From positions 5,045,469 through 5,105,468 of the forward strand of contig NC_049982.1 of assembly GCF_000003815.2 (NCBI RefSeq): a DNA stretch of 60,000 nt, read 5' to 3'. A model generated the notes under the pieces. That model was given only the letters and a program-made list of their open reading frames with translations, did no database searches and was not told where the DNA came from. The DNA is from Branchiostoma floridae (Eukaryota; Chordata; Leptocardii; Amphioxiformes; Branchiostomatidae). How positions within the stretch are numbered: position 1 is the first letter of the stretch; every line of letters starts with the position of its first letter. The position numbers and the translations under genes were made by a program. Shown here piece after piece: positions 1-11,600 of the stretch.

Positions 1-1889
1 ACCAAATTTGTTCAACTTCTGGCGCATTTCGCATCAAAACATGGGTTTTCTCAGGTGGGTATGACATAAATAAAATACAACACGGTGTATTCTGCATCAC
101 CCTCGGTCTCAGCCCTCCCGCGGGTCGGATCACCCTCCGGCCTTCGGCCGTCGGGCGATCCGACCCGCGGTCGGGCTGATACCTTGGGCGATACGGAATA
201 CACCGTGTTGTATTCTATATGTATCGCACCAACTTCACAAAAACACAAAGATTGTAAAGCGTGCCCTCTTTGTCCGTACTTGTCTTATAAGCTTATACAA
301 GTCAATACTGCCACCAGATGTACGTGATAAGGATCACCAACCTAATGGAAGGTATGCAAACAACCTGCACGTGCAGAGATTTGCTGGGTCACACAAGTAT
401 GTTGACATTTACATGGATAATGCGACACTTCTACAATGCAAACAGTAAACGAACAACTAAAATCCATCATCTGATGGTCAGAGGTACACAGGTTGATGTT
501 CCAGGGTTAGTCCTTGGCAATAGCCCACGGCTAGTTGGGCAGCGCTGACTGTTTGAAAACAGCTGAACAAATAAATAAATAATAATAAATAAATAAATGT
601 ACACAGGTTTACATATGTCCGTGCAAAATGCTCTCTGGGACATTTACGCTATTATTCCCATACATCGGCATGATGGTGTCCTACCGTGGCCTCTTGCTGC
701 AAAATCTTTGAGTTTTCTTCCAACGACATGTCTTCTCTGTTCTGTTTTTTTTGCGCGGGGGGGGGGGGGGTAGAGTACATTAATTCATCGCACCAGGAAG
801 GACCCCCATACCTCAACTTGTCAAGGGTTTTGTCCTCTTGTCTTGCGCAGATATACAAACTGTCACAATCGTTGTGACTCGTGGTCGAGAATGAAGTAAA
901 CTCCGCACGAGCCATATAAAAACTGTAATCTTTAAATGGAATAAACAAAAACAAACGCCTTAAGTCTTTCATGCAGAAAAAAAAACTTTAAGTGCAATAG
1001 GAATCCAATAGAGATTTGACAGCATTGCAGGCGACATATTTTCTTGAATGGATCATCGACACTGGAATTAGTAGTCCATCGTACCGCGAACGTACGGAGA
1101 AAATGGTCAGCAACTGGGCACGAAGTAAACGCAAATTCTGTAAAAAGTAAGGTATCGGTTTCAAGGTTTGTTTCTTCTAGCTAAATATGTTAACATATAT
1201 AATTACACCTACATGGTACATATTGGAGTGAAATCGGGTTAAGTCTGGTTCGTGTCCGTTCGTTTGGGTCATTTCTGTTACTGTAGAAGTCTTTTAGGGT
1301 TAGACGTATACTTCATGATATGTTCCCCGTGTAGTGTCAGGTATCATAAGTGAAAATTCCTTTATCATTCCAAGTCTTTTGTATGCATTTTCATAATTTC
1401 ATAATGGTTTTCGATTCAATGACAATGCTGCGATGTCCAATCGCAGGGGCTTGAAACGCAGATGCGCCGTACGTCAGTATGACCGCAAAGGACAATTGGC
1501 GACATATGCGCTATAAAGGTGACGCAGTAAAATGCCACCAACGTACCGCTACCGGCACAGTCCAGTGAGATACCCCAATAAGTTTATCACTTGGAAATTC
1601 AGACTCGAGGAACACGTTGTTTAAGAGGAAGGAACTTTTCTTTGTGGACAGGGCTGTTGAGCCAGCCAGAAACTGCTGTAAATAAGTTATGGTTTTGCCT
1701 TCAAAGATCTGCTTGTAGATTACGATGAAGACATACAGTTTACCAGATGCCCCACGCATGTGGTTTCCTGTCTACGTTCATGCCACACTTTTTCAATTCA
1801 CCATTGTACATTTTAAAAACAAACACTATTATTAAAGGAACTTTGTGCGCAGTGCCATAGAAATCATATTGGATTTTGCATTTCTGCAG
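1..1889. other. 5' flank / first intron of VWDE-like copy 1
   Basis: No coding exon is supported here. The stretch matches the region 47685-50513 upstream of copy 4 in pieces: about 300-620 resembles 48950-49170, about 690-1000 resembles 49320-49560, and about 1020-1880 resembles 49580-50505. By that comparison the signal-peptide exon of copy 1 (equivalent of 48438-48474) would lie left of the window. Besides the foldback element at 58-228 and a G run near 758-770, only short chance reading frames are present. A decayed TSP1-exon tail is recognisable near 690-716. Confidence 0.6.
58..228. repeat. Foldback (inverted-repeat) element, GC-rich centre
   Basis: The left arm begins near 73 with AATACAACACGGTGTATTC and the right arm ends near 214 with GAATACACCGTGTTGTATT. 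The arms stay complementary inward through CGCGGGTCGGAT to a centre at about 145 (GGCCTTCGGCC). A half element in the opposite orientation lies at about 47690-47835 and also matches the flank 1-57, so the mobile unit is probably longer than the hairpin. Non-autonomous, no coding capacity. Confidence 0.75.
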
Positions 1890-2620
1890 CTGTGGTGTAC
1901 GGGGACCCATGTACCGACTACGAGGCAGTGGACGAACCCACCAGGAGCACCAGTTTCATGATGAGTGCCGGAAATGTCCGCTGTGACAGCGGCCTGAGGA
2001 CCCAGTGGTACCGCTTCGTCAGTCCGGCCGGAGGAGAGATTCCAACAAACTGCTCTCTACTCGAACCAACCAGCTGTTCAACCATCGGGCCTGTTTGGAT
2101 GAAAGGTAGGAGCATCAGACTAATCTGTGAGAAAGTATCTATTGGTCAGCAAAAGGGGCTGGCCGTACTCATGTCCTGTGTCCTCCCGATCGAATAACGT
2201 ACAATGTGATTGAGTTTATTAAAGACAATTCAAATGTTGTTTTCGGTCATCCACATTGATTCAACGCATGACAAGAAGAGCAGTGACCATGATTGAACTT
2301 AGATACGGCTGCCACAATTACCGGCTGGAATAAACGTCTCTGCAAATTGCCTTGTTTCGGTAATGCTGTTGGCAGCCTTACATTGATGTGATGATGAAAT
2401 GAGTTTTTGTCATCTAAGCATGGTCATGTCGTACTTTTACCAGGCACCCTTCCATCTCCATCTGACGGGGAGGTAATAAGGCAGGCCTGCCGGATCGGAG
2501 TCGGGGTGTGTGAGGGAAACTGCTGGGACATCAAAGTGAAAAGCTGCGTCCGTGATGGCCAATCCTACTATGTCTACCTGCTACCCCCGACACCGGGCTG
2601 TCCGGAGGCGTACTGTGCAG
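1890..2620 (+). CDS. Copy 1 D8C (uromodulin-type) domain, exons 1-2
   Basis: Exon 1890-2105 starts GDPCTDYEAVDEPTRST and has the [13 protein letters not shown] core; exon 2444-2620 carries QACRIGVGVCEGNCW and ends PGCPEAYCAG. The pattern (DPC, then WYRF, then CC-type cysteines, then YYVY, then C..AYC) is that of the eight-cysteine domain of uromodulin, GP2 and OIT3 and of the VWDE N-terminus. Both exons are phase 1-1, so this domain can accept any phase-1 module upstream. Confidence 0.85.
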
Positions 2621-5600
2621 GTACGCGCACTGAAGCTAACGGTATTGCTGACAACCGCATAAGTTGGACGAAAAACAAGAAGTAAAGATTGCAACATTTT
2701 ACCGAAAAGTTACCCTATTGTATACACGACTCCAAAATTCTATTCTTTTTTCAATTGCTATTATAGTCAATTGAGATCGATTGTGCTTGAAATGATAAAT
2801 CAGCTCCTACGTTATAAACATGTGTTTTGAATTGAAATTTGTAATAACATGGTGTCTCTGGCACTGCTCGTTTTACACAGGGACCGAAGTGCCTTGCCCA
2901 GCTGGACAGAGTTCAGAAAACTACGGTTTCACCCCAGGATGTACAGGTACGACTTTCACTTTGGTATTGCTGTGCGAAAGCGTAGGGACCTCTTTGTCGT
3001 GTTTTAGATATTCGGTACATCGTACAAACGTTGTCTTACCAGCAGGACCGTCCAGGGATACGCAACGCAAGGATTCATTTGCTCACATCGGTCAGCGTAA
3101 CTCAATACATCATGATAAAATTGAACTACTCTGGCCCTGACGTAGGACTGTGGTATTGACACATCAAAAGTACCTCTTTGCAACATCATGACTTGTGATG
3201 CATACGAGTCCACGGTATTTCTCATCGTTTATTTATACCAGATGGATATAATCATGTTTAGATATGTTTAGACAGTTCATGTAACATCTAAAAAAACTTA
3301 CTACTAAATTCCATCCACAGAAAACTTCCCCAACATAACAACCAACCCACAGCTAACTAACAGCACTATGGGTCAGCCGCTTGAAGTTGTGCTGCTGTGC
3401 GACTTCGACCGTCCCCCATGGGACAACCTGACCATAGAAGTCAACTGGGTTGCCGGCAATGAGATTTTCCACCAGACCAGTTTGCATAACGGAGAGCAAC
3501 AGGCCGTACTGCGTCAGACAGAGCTGAGGAAGGGAATGGGGAAAGAAGTACGTGCGCACATGTTGTGTAGCAACTTTGTATGATCTGACATTCACTTGTT
3601 AGAAGAATGCCTGAATTTTAAAGCTTTAAGAATATCACATACACAAGCTCGCCTAGTCTTCTCTGGCCATGTGTGGTCGCCTATGACTGTGAAACAATCT
3701 GTACATGATTGGCAAATATAGGCTGAAAGTTCGAAGAAAGGCCATGATGGTTGTGTTTGTATAAAGTCGAACAATTTAGGGTTTTGTCAGGTGGACAAAC
3801 TCTTCGCAGCAACTACGAAGCGTTGAAGATACAAAACTACTAACAAAAAGGTCGCCATTCTTATAGTGTTTAAACAAGAAAGCTTCTGAAAAAAGCTGGC
3901 TGGTGCGTATTTTGGAAAAAGTCTGGATGTTAAACAAAATCACATGAAAAAAACATCGAATTACTGAATTGGTCTGTCTTCTATTAAAAAACATTACCTG
4001 AGATTTGTCTAACAAGGAAAAAAATTGTAATAACTAGGGATCGAAGCAAATTGCTACCTTCACCCAGTGCCATGGTCCGCTAGGCCGCGGTGACACCATT
4101 ACGTCATCTGGTGTATAGAAGGGCGTATAGAAGGGTTTGGTTAAATTGACTGATCCATGCATTCATGCATTCGTTGGTTGAACTAACCGCTTCTCTCGCC
4201 AATGATTATCATTAAAGAATGAAATGCAAATATTGACAGCTGAAATATCATTTATTGCGTTTTTTTCGTGTGACTTTCTCTTTGAACAGGCGTTTTGCTG
4301 CGGTCCAACAAATAGCAGCTAGCAGTGACGTAAACTCAACGGTTAAGGCTAATTAACATAATCTATGTATATAACGGAAATCACTTTGTACTCTAGTTTG
4401 TGAAAAGCTGACACAAAATTTTTACCTGATACGATAAGCTTGATTATGTACTGCTCTACTCCGATAAATATGACCATATAAGTATATTTGAGTTTGATAT
4501 AGCTAGATTTTAACTACTACGATGGCCACAACTGCTATAACATGCCATGAAGGTAGGTTTAAAAGGCTTGCGGCAGTAAGGATAAGACAAGAAGGGCTTG
4601 ATCCATTGAACCATTGAACCATTGAAAGACCCGCTTCTCCCGCCAAAAAATGAAATATTATCCAGGCGCCGCGGACCAATCAGAAGGCCCTATGTTGGGT
4701 ATGACGCTGTAACACAGATACGGCCAGCCTTGATTCTGTTTAACGTTAAATCAATCAAAAGGAGCGATACACAGGAAAGTAACCAATCAGAATGAGGGAT
4801 ATACACGCAGACAGGGATAAAATTCAAAATGGCACCAGCTAACCACAAGCGAAAGTACGAAGGCTGGAACTCAGGGTACACAAAACGTTGACCAATTCCG
4901 TATTACCCGAGGTATGGCCCGACCGCAGGTAGGATCGTCCGACGGCCGAATATTTTATCTATATCATGCCAACCCACGGAAACTCTTGAGTTAATCGGGA
5001 AACAGGAGCAAAAGACGTGACTTGAATGCTAATTCGAACAAAAGAACCGCAAGCGCGCAACCTCAGTTGTTAAAATCTTCGACAACCGCGCGCGCAAGCG
5101 AGTTGGAATAGTCATAACGTTGATGAACCGCCTGTTCCTCAGTGTATATGGTGTCATAACGCCTGGTCCTTGGCTATAACCACGAATGAAACCACCGATG
5201 TGAGCGAATTAACCCTTAATTATACAGCATCGAGCAAGCATGTAACTGTGAAGTAATAAAGGGTGGCTTCCGAGCTTCGTATTTCGTGGTCTTCTGGATC
5301 TTGTCATAGGTACAGTGATTTCTGTAATAAACACATAATTTGTAGGGAGCAAGTGATTGCACTACCAAAGTTATCAGTTGGTATAATTGTAGGCTATTAA
5401 TATGATATAATTTTTATAGCTATTGTATTATGTTCCAGTTCCATTAAATCAAATATATAGGTCGGCAGTTAAGACTAACATAACATAATAAATAATTGTA
5501 TTATGTGCACCATGTCTAAGGTAATATTTCTTTTCACAGATCACGTGCCGAGTCCGTGGGAGGTTTAAGGGTGGAGGAGCTCCTGGGGAGATAGAAGTCA

Positions 5601-8600
5601 GCAACGAGTTCTTCGCCGGAATTAAGGTTTCTGATTTTACATTATTCAGCATTATAATCCTGGTACTTTTCATTTGTGAGTGTGTGTGTGTGTGTATGTG
5701 TGTTGCGCTATGAGCTTCGCACTATGATTCCCAGTAACGTTATATGAGCTTCGGTTGGTAGACAGAGAGATGTTCAGGATTTTTACTGTGTGTGATAGCA
5801 GCATAACGTTATCTGTCTTAAATTGACCATCCGGTCCTGATGTCTGCCTACTGTGTTGAGAATGAAGAGATTAATATTTTTGTACTGAATAAGAGAAAAG
5901 ATATGTCATCTCTATGGCCTTAACCAGACTAATTTCCTCGGCTACTTGTATCTGTATGATAATCTTAATCATACCACGTACCCCTATACCAAAGGTACTG
6001 ACCGAGATCGTTGAAGTGGAGGAAAACGGCGATGAAAAGTACATCCAGCTCCAACCTACCCTGCCTCTACTCTGCCGCTTCTCATTTATCCCTTGTGAAA
6101 TATCCGTGCAAATTGAGTTCAAAGATGTCGACTACGCAGCCGACCGCCAGTGCCAAGGTAACTCAGTACCCGATCTGCTGTCGAGCCAGAACTGTGTCAG
6201 GGTCTTCACGCCGGCCGAGTGGAACGGGATCCTTGAGTTCCCGGTGAAGGCAACCCGCGACCTCCAGATAGACGGTACAACTAACGGTCTGCGGTACATG
6301 AAGATCGGGTTTCGCCCTATGTCATCCCCGATCTCGCCACTGTGGGATGGCTACCAGGTGGAGGATGTTGACGTGAGTTGAACGTGTTTTGTTACTTCTT
6401 CGTGTGTCCATTGAATACCATTGAAAATTTGTTGTGGGTTTTGCTCGAACATTCCCAAGACGGCAAAACAATTCAGTGATTTTATCTTAGACGAAGGCTG
6501 GAAAAGGCACAATTATCAACAGATATTAGGACAGTTTCACTTTCAAATATCCATTGAGCAAAAGTGCGGGAATGTCCAGAAGCGGCAGCCAAAGCTGAAT
6601 TCTTACCTGGACTATACAGAAAGTTGTAGTGTTTCCAATATGCAAATACGTACTGTATCAATAAATATGTGTCCGCCAACTGAATGTTCTCTTTTTACAG
6701 GTACTTACCAACGATAAAGACATCGAAGGAACTGTCTGCTCATCGACAGGAGATCCACATTACAGGTCATTCGACGGAAAGTAAGCAAAACTTCAGACAG
6801 AGACAGTCATGTTAATAATCATCACCACATGAACAACATTGATCCATGTATTATTATGTAGTATGGCAGTAGTATGGCAGTTATAATGTAGTATGGCAGT
6901 ATGTATATCAGTCATATTTGGGTAAGTCTCTGCACGTGTTTTTTATCAGTGATTTTTCATTTTCCAGGATATTCCACGTGTACCAGCCGGGTACTTTTGT
7001 GCTTTACAGGCATCAAACTCTTCCCATCGAGGTAGGTTTGGGGTCTAATCAAGACTAACTAGTGGCACCGTTAGAGACCTTAGTGGGAGAAACATATCTT
7101 ATCTGTTTATTTATTCTTAGTTTTGTCCGTTTTCGTTTTATGTAGTTTAGGTCTTTTTTGTAAAGTGTAGGATATGAAAGCATTCCTTTATGAGGAAATA
7201 GATGCAACAGTAAATGTTCAAGGACTATTCAGTTACAAAATTATGACCATACAGTGCCAAGTCTTACAAAACAATAGACTGTGATATCATTGACAACATG
7301 CATATTTACGTTAACTTGATGCAAAATGGAATGATGGCAAAATGGAATCTGGCTGTACTTCAAATACATAACAAAGAAGATGCTAACTCACATTATGATT
7401 ATCTGCGTTAAAGGTGCAGACCCGGATGAAGATGTGCAATCGCGGAAACGTGGCCTGTAACTGCGGTGTGAGTGTCAGGTCCGGAGATGAAGTGTTTATC
7501 CTGAACAGGTGCAGCGGAAGCAGAAACACGTTCCAGTGGCACACAGGTGGTGTGATTCGACACGAGCTCCCATTGGCTATGCGGGTTGACCATCACGGGC
7601 CTGTCGGAGATGACACGCGCTTCTTCATTCAAGATGGAGGAGATAAATATTTGGTAGGTAAAAACACAGCTATTGTCATTTTGTAACGTTGTTTGTTGGT
7701 TAAAGGAACATCTGGCTAATTACTATTTCTATTTCTAGCCAATTTGCTGATTTGTAATTTAGGGCTTGTTCAAATTTGACATGCTGCTACAATTTCCCAA
7801 AACATTGCAAACCTCAAAGTTCAGAAAGGTAGCGTTGGTGTGCACAGACAGCAGATATTTGTTTTCATCGATAATCTGTCCTCAAATAGACACACCGAAC
7901 ATTATTGCCTTAGTATGATTATAATGAAAGAATACTGGTATCCATGATGATAATGATTTACACCCGTTGTAATACAGGTTTATTTCCCAACTGGGTCATG
8001 GATGAAGCTTACAGTGAGTGGTCATCAGAAACAGTATATGAACATCTACATCTACCCTTCTACTGACGACTTCATCAACAAAACTGTTGGGCTCTGCGGC
8101 ACATTTGACGGCGACAAGGAAAACGACGGGCTCCATTCGAGCACAACAGCGACAGACGTCGTAGGTGATGGAGCTATTATTACCAACACGAACTTCGTGA
8201 ACAGCTGGAAGTAAGTAATGAGTGCCAGTTTTTACTGATACATGGCAATAACTGATTCTTTCTGCTTTCGAGGTTATGTGTTCTACTCACACAAATTTTA
8301 CATTCCTATTATCCGAAGTTAGTTGGCCACTGATTATCAGTGATGGCAATAGGCCCCATATCCGCCAGCGACATAAAGTGACAGACACGTATCGTTTTAA
8401 TAAAACTACGGGCTGGCTCTGTTTGGACTGCGATTGAAAACGAATGCAATTCACAGGCTTCCAGAGGGTCAAACCCTAGTTGAAGGAGTACTTCCTCCCG
8501 CGCCTCTTCCTCTGGATGAACGTCTCTACTGCACGTGTAAGGATGACCCTGCCCTTGGACAAACAGTCGTCTGTGACTCCACTCTTGCCTACAACTGCCG

Positions 8601-11600
8601 TTGGGAGGCTGAAAGGAGTCGGGCTGGAGTTCGACCTGTTGCTGAGCAGCAGCACGCGCGCAAGCGGCGGAGCACCAGTTACAACGACGAGGTGTACGAC
8701 GACGACATGTTCGCATTTGACTATGACGATTCGCCAACTACAGTTGTGAGTTGCAACGCACATTTAAGTTGTCAAATGACTTTTTGCTTTGTTACATGAT
8801 GATTCTATTTCATTACTTATTGCGTTCTGTTCCATCACTTAAAGGTCTGTTTTGTTATGATTGATAAAATTTGACATGTTTTGATATGATTGACAAGATA
8901 GTTTGATAGCTTTATTACCATGCCGTTAAGGGCGATCGTCTTATATATATATTTGGAATCACGCACTAACTATGTAACTATATACCTGACATGTGATTTA
9001 TAATCACAAACAATTTCATCAATTAATCAGTCACCTACAAATTGATTTCGGGAATGATGTCATGTTATGCGACTCTATCTTCTTTTCATGGCAAAATTAG
9101 CATTTTTTTGTCCTTGCCCAGCCCCCGCCTTCCTGGCCAGCACCAAACGGCATGACCGAAGCCGAGACCAGAGCGTACTGTGAGGACGCCCTGCTGAACT
9201 CACCAGCGGGGGGAGTGTGTTCAGCCGCAATGGCAGATTCTGGTTCTTCAGACATAGAGGGAGCAGTGGAGGGGTGTGTGGCGGATATCCAGGTATCTGT
9301 ATAGTATGTGGCACTGCAGGCAAGATTTGAGTAATTCAATGAAAGATTAAAGTTGTGTAACTGAGAAGAAAGATTTTTAAAGGTGTGTCTTGACATCTTG
9401 ACAATGTCATTCTTTACATACAGAAGGTGCTTCCTTCAAATGATGACTAATGATTTGCCAGCCATGCAGGCAATGAGAGAAACAACAAAACAATTGAAGA
9501 ATGTATTTTTGCCAAAGTGTTTCCTTTTCACCATGCTAATCATGGATATTTCCCTTTCAGGCAACAGGAGACACTTCCTGGGCAGAAGTCGCCGTCACCA
9601 CAATGGAGGAAAGCTGTTCAGACATCCTCTACAAAAACACGACCTTCTGGACCAACAACAACAATGAGACGAGCAACGGCACGACCAATGGTACTCTCGC
9701 AGCCCCGTCCTTTTTCTTTGAAACTGTGTCATGCCCAAGCAATTGTAGCCAGCGAGGCGTCTGTGAGAAGGGCAAGTGTGTTTGTGAGAAGGGGTTTGAG
9801 GGTCCGTCTTGCTCTATAGAGTCAGACAAACCACCAGACGCGTTCTTCATCCCGAAGGAAGGTCTGTGTGACATCAACACCCGGCCGTGCGAACGGACCC
9901 CCGTCATCGGACAGAACTTCATGGAGTCGGAAAACTTGACGTGTTCCCTTCAACCGGCAACGGTACGTAGGAGAGTGGCTTCTGTTTCCATAGCTTTAGG
10001 TCTCGTATATTCATAGAGAATCTTTATGTTATGTAGATGTTATGTTATGTTATGTTATGTTATGTTATGTTATGTTATGTTATGTTATGTTATGTTATGT
10101 TATGTTATGTTATGTTTTGTTATGTTATGTTATGTTGTTGTGGTATGCAGGTTGACCAGAACGGTGTCCATGTTCTTGACGGAAACATCACCGTTGAGGC
10201 GGAATTTGAGAACTTTGCCCGTGTGGTCTGCCCCCTCCCGCGGTCCCGTGTGAGGAGGAGTGCTGCAGCCGGACACAGGACAACAGCCGAGGCGACACTC
10301 GTCTCCATCAGTAACGACGGTGTGCGCTTCAGTCCCCCGGTCCTGCTCATAACGTATGACGCCGTCTGTCAAGACTGCAACGTCACCGGTTTCTGCGTTC
10401 TCAAGGTAAGAAAGGACTCGTTTTCTTAGGCTCTGCTGCTTCTAAGCAAGCTCCAATTTGCTCTCCACTTAAAGAAACATCTGTTGAATAATTACTTCGG
10501 TCAATTGATTTCTATAATTTCATTCAGTCTATTTTGTTTGTTTCACATACAGAACAACTCCTGTGAGATAGACGGAACGTGCTACGCCGGTGGAGAAACA
10601 CAGATCGGCAACTGGTGCAATCAGTGCGTCCCGTCAGTTAACGTGTCAACATGGAGTGATCGGCAAGGTGTGTAGTTCGTAGTTATGCCGTATGGTAACT
10701 GAAGAATTGGCACCTCCTTGTCCTCTTTATTTCTGCTGATATCATGGAATTATTTGTTAGTTTGAAGTTTGATAACTTCACTGTAATCTAGCCTGTGTGT
10801 TTCCCAGACAATACACCGCCCATCTTTGAACCAACCAGCATCATTATCGCCTTCATCGACAACCTCCTGGACTTCACAGTCAAGGCGGAGGACCCGGAAA
10901 ACCGCCCCCACCTGAGCTACTCACTGGTAGGAGCCCCACCCGATCCAGGCCTGTCGCTGTCTAGCGATGGTCAGCTTACGTGGACACCCGAACAAAACTC
11001 AACTCTCGTCGTCAACGTCATGGCTGCTGACGAATGCGGCGCGAGTTCTACACAGTCTCTGACAGTCATGGCCCGCGACTGCCCGTGCCAAAACAACGGT
11101 TCCTGCCCTTCCTTCGCGCTGGAAAGTCCCGATAACATCAACTGCACCTGTAACGGTACGGGCTTCACGGGTCAGATGTGTGACGTGGATGTGGACGAGT
11201 GTCTGAGCAACCCGTGCGACCATGGAGTCTGTATCAACACCATCGGCGGGTTCCAGTGCCACTGTGAGCAGTACTACACAGGTAAGAAAAATCTTCGTAA
11301 AAGTTTCTGACAGTGAGGTTTTCAGGCAATCTGAGTGATATGTTGTACTTACTCTTGCAAAATTCACCCTCACCGCATTTCTTTTTCTTTCAGGTCCCCT
11401 GTGTGACCAGGAGACGCCATGTTTCTCCTACCGTTGCCCTGACAACGGAACATGCGCAGACATCCCGGGCGCCATCCAGTGTACCATCTGTCCTGAGGGG
11501 TCGTCTGGGGACAGCTCACTGTGTGTGGTCATTGCAAGTAAGCAACACCTAAATGTTAGACTGTATATCCGTAGATAAATGTATGACGATTTTATCCACA

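Noticed and set aside
4690-4881. Minus-strand frame MYPEFQPSYFRLW
   Set aside because: Short, no domain, lies in the inserted intron segment of copy 1.
8309-8763. Minus-strand frames of 95-142 residues over exon 11
   Set aside because: Shadow of the acidic and basic codons of the sense exon; equivalents occur at copies 2 and 4 for the same reason.
10026-10253. Frame starting with repeated MLCYV units
   Set aside because: Translation of the TATGT microsatellite running into exon 14; not a protein start.
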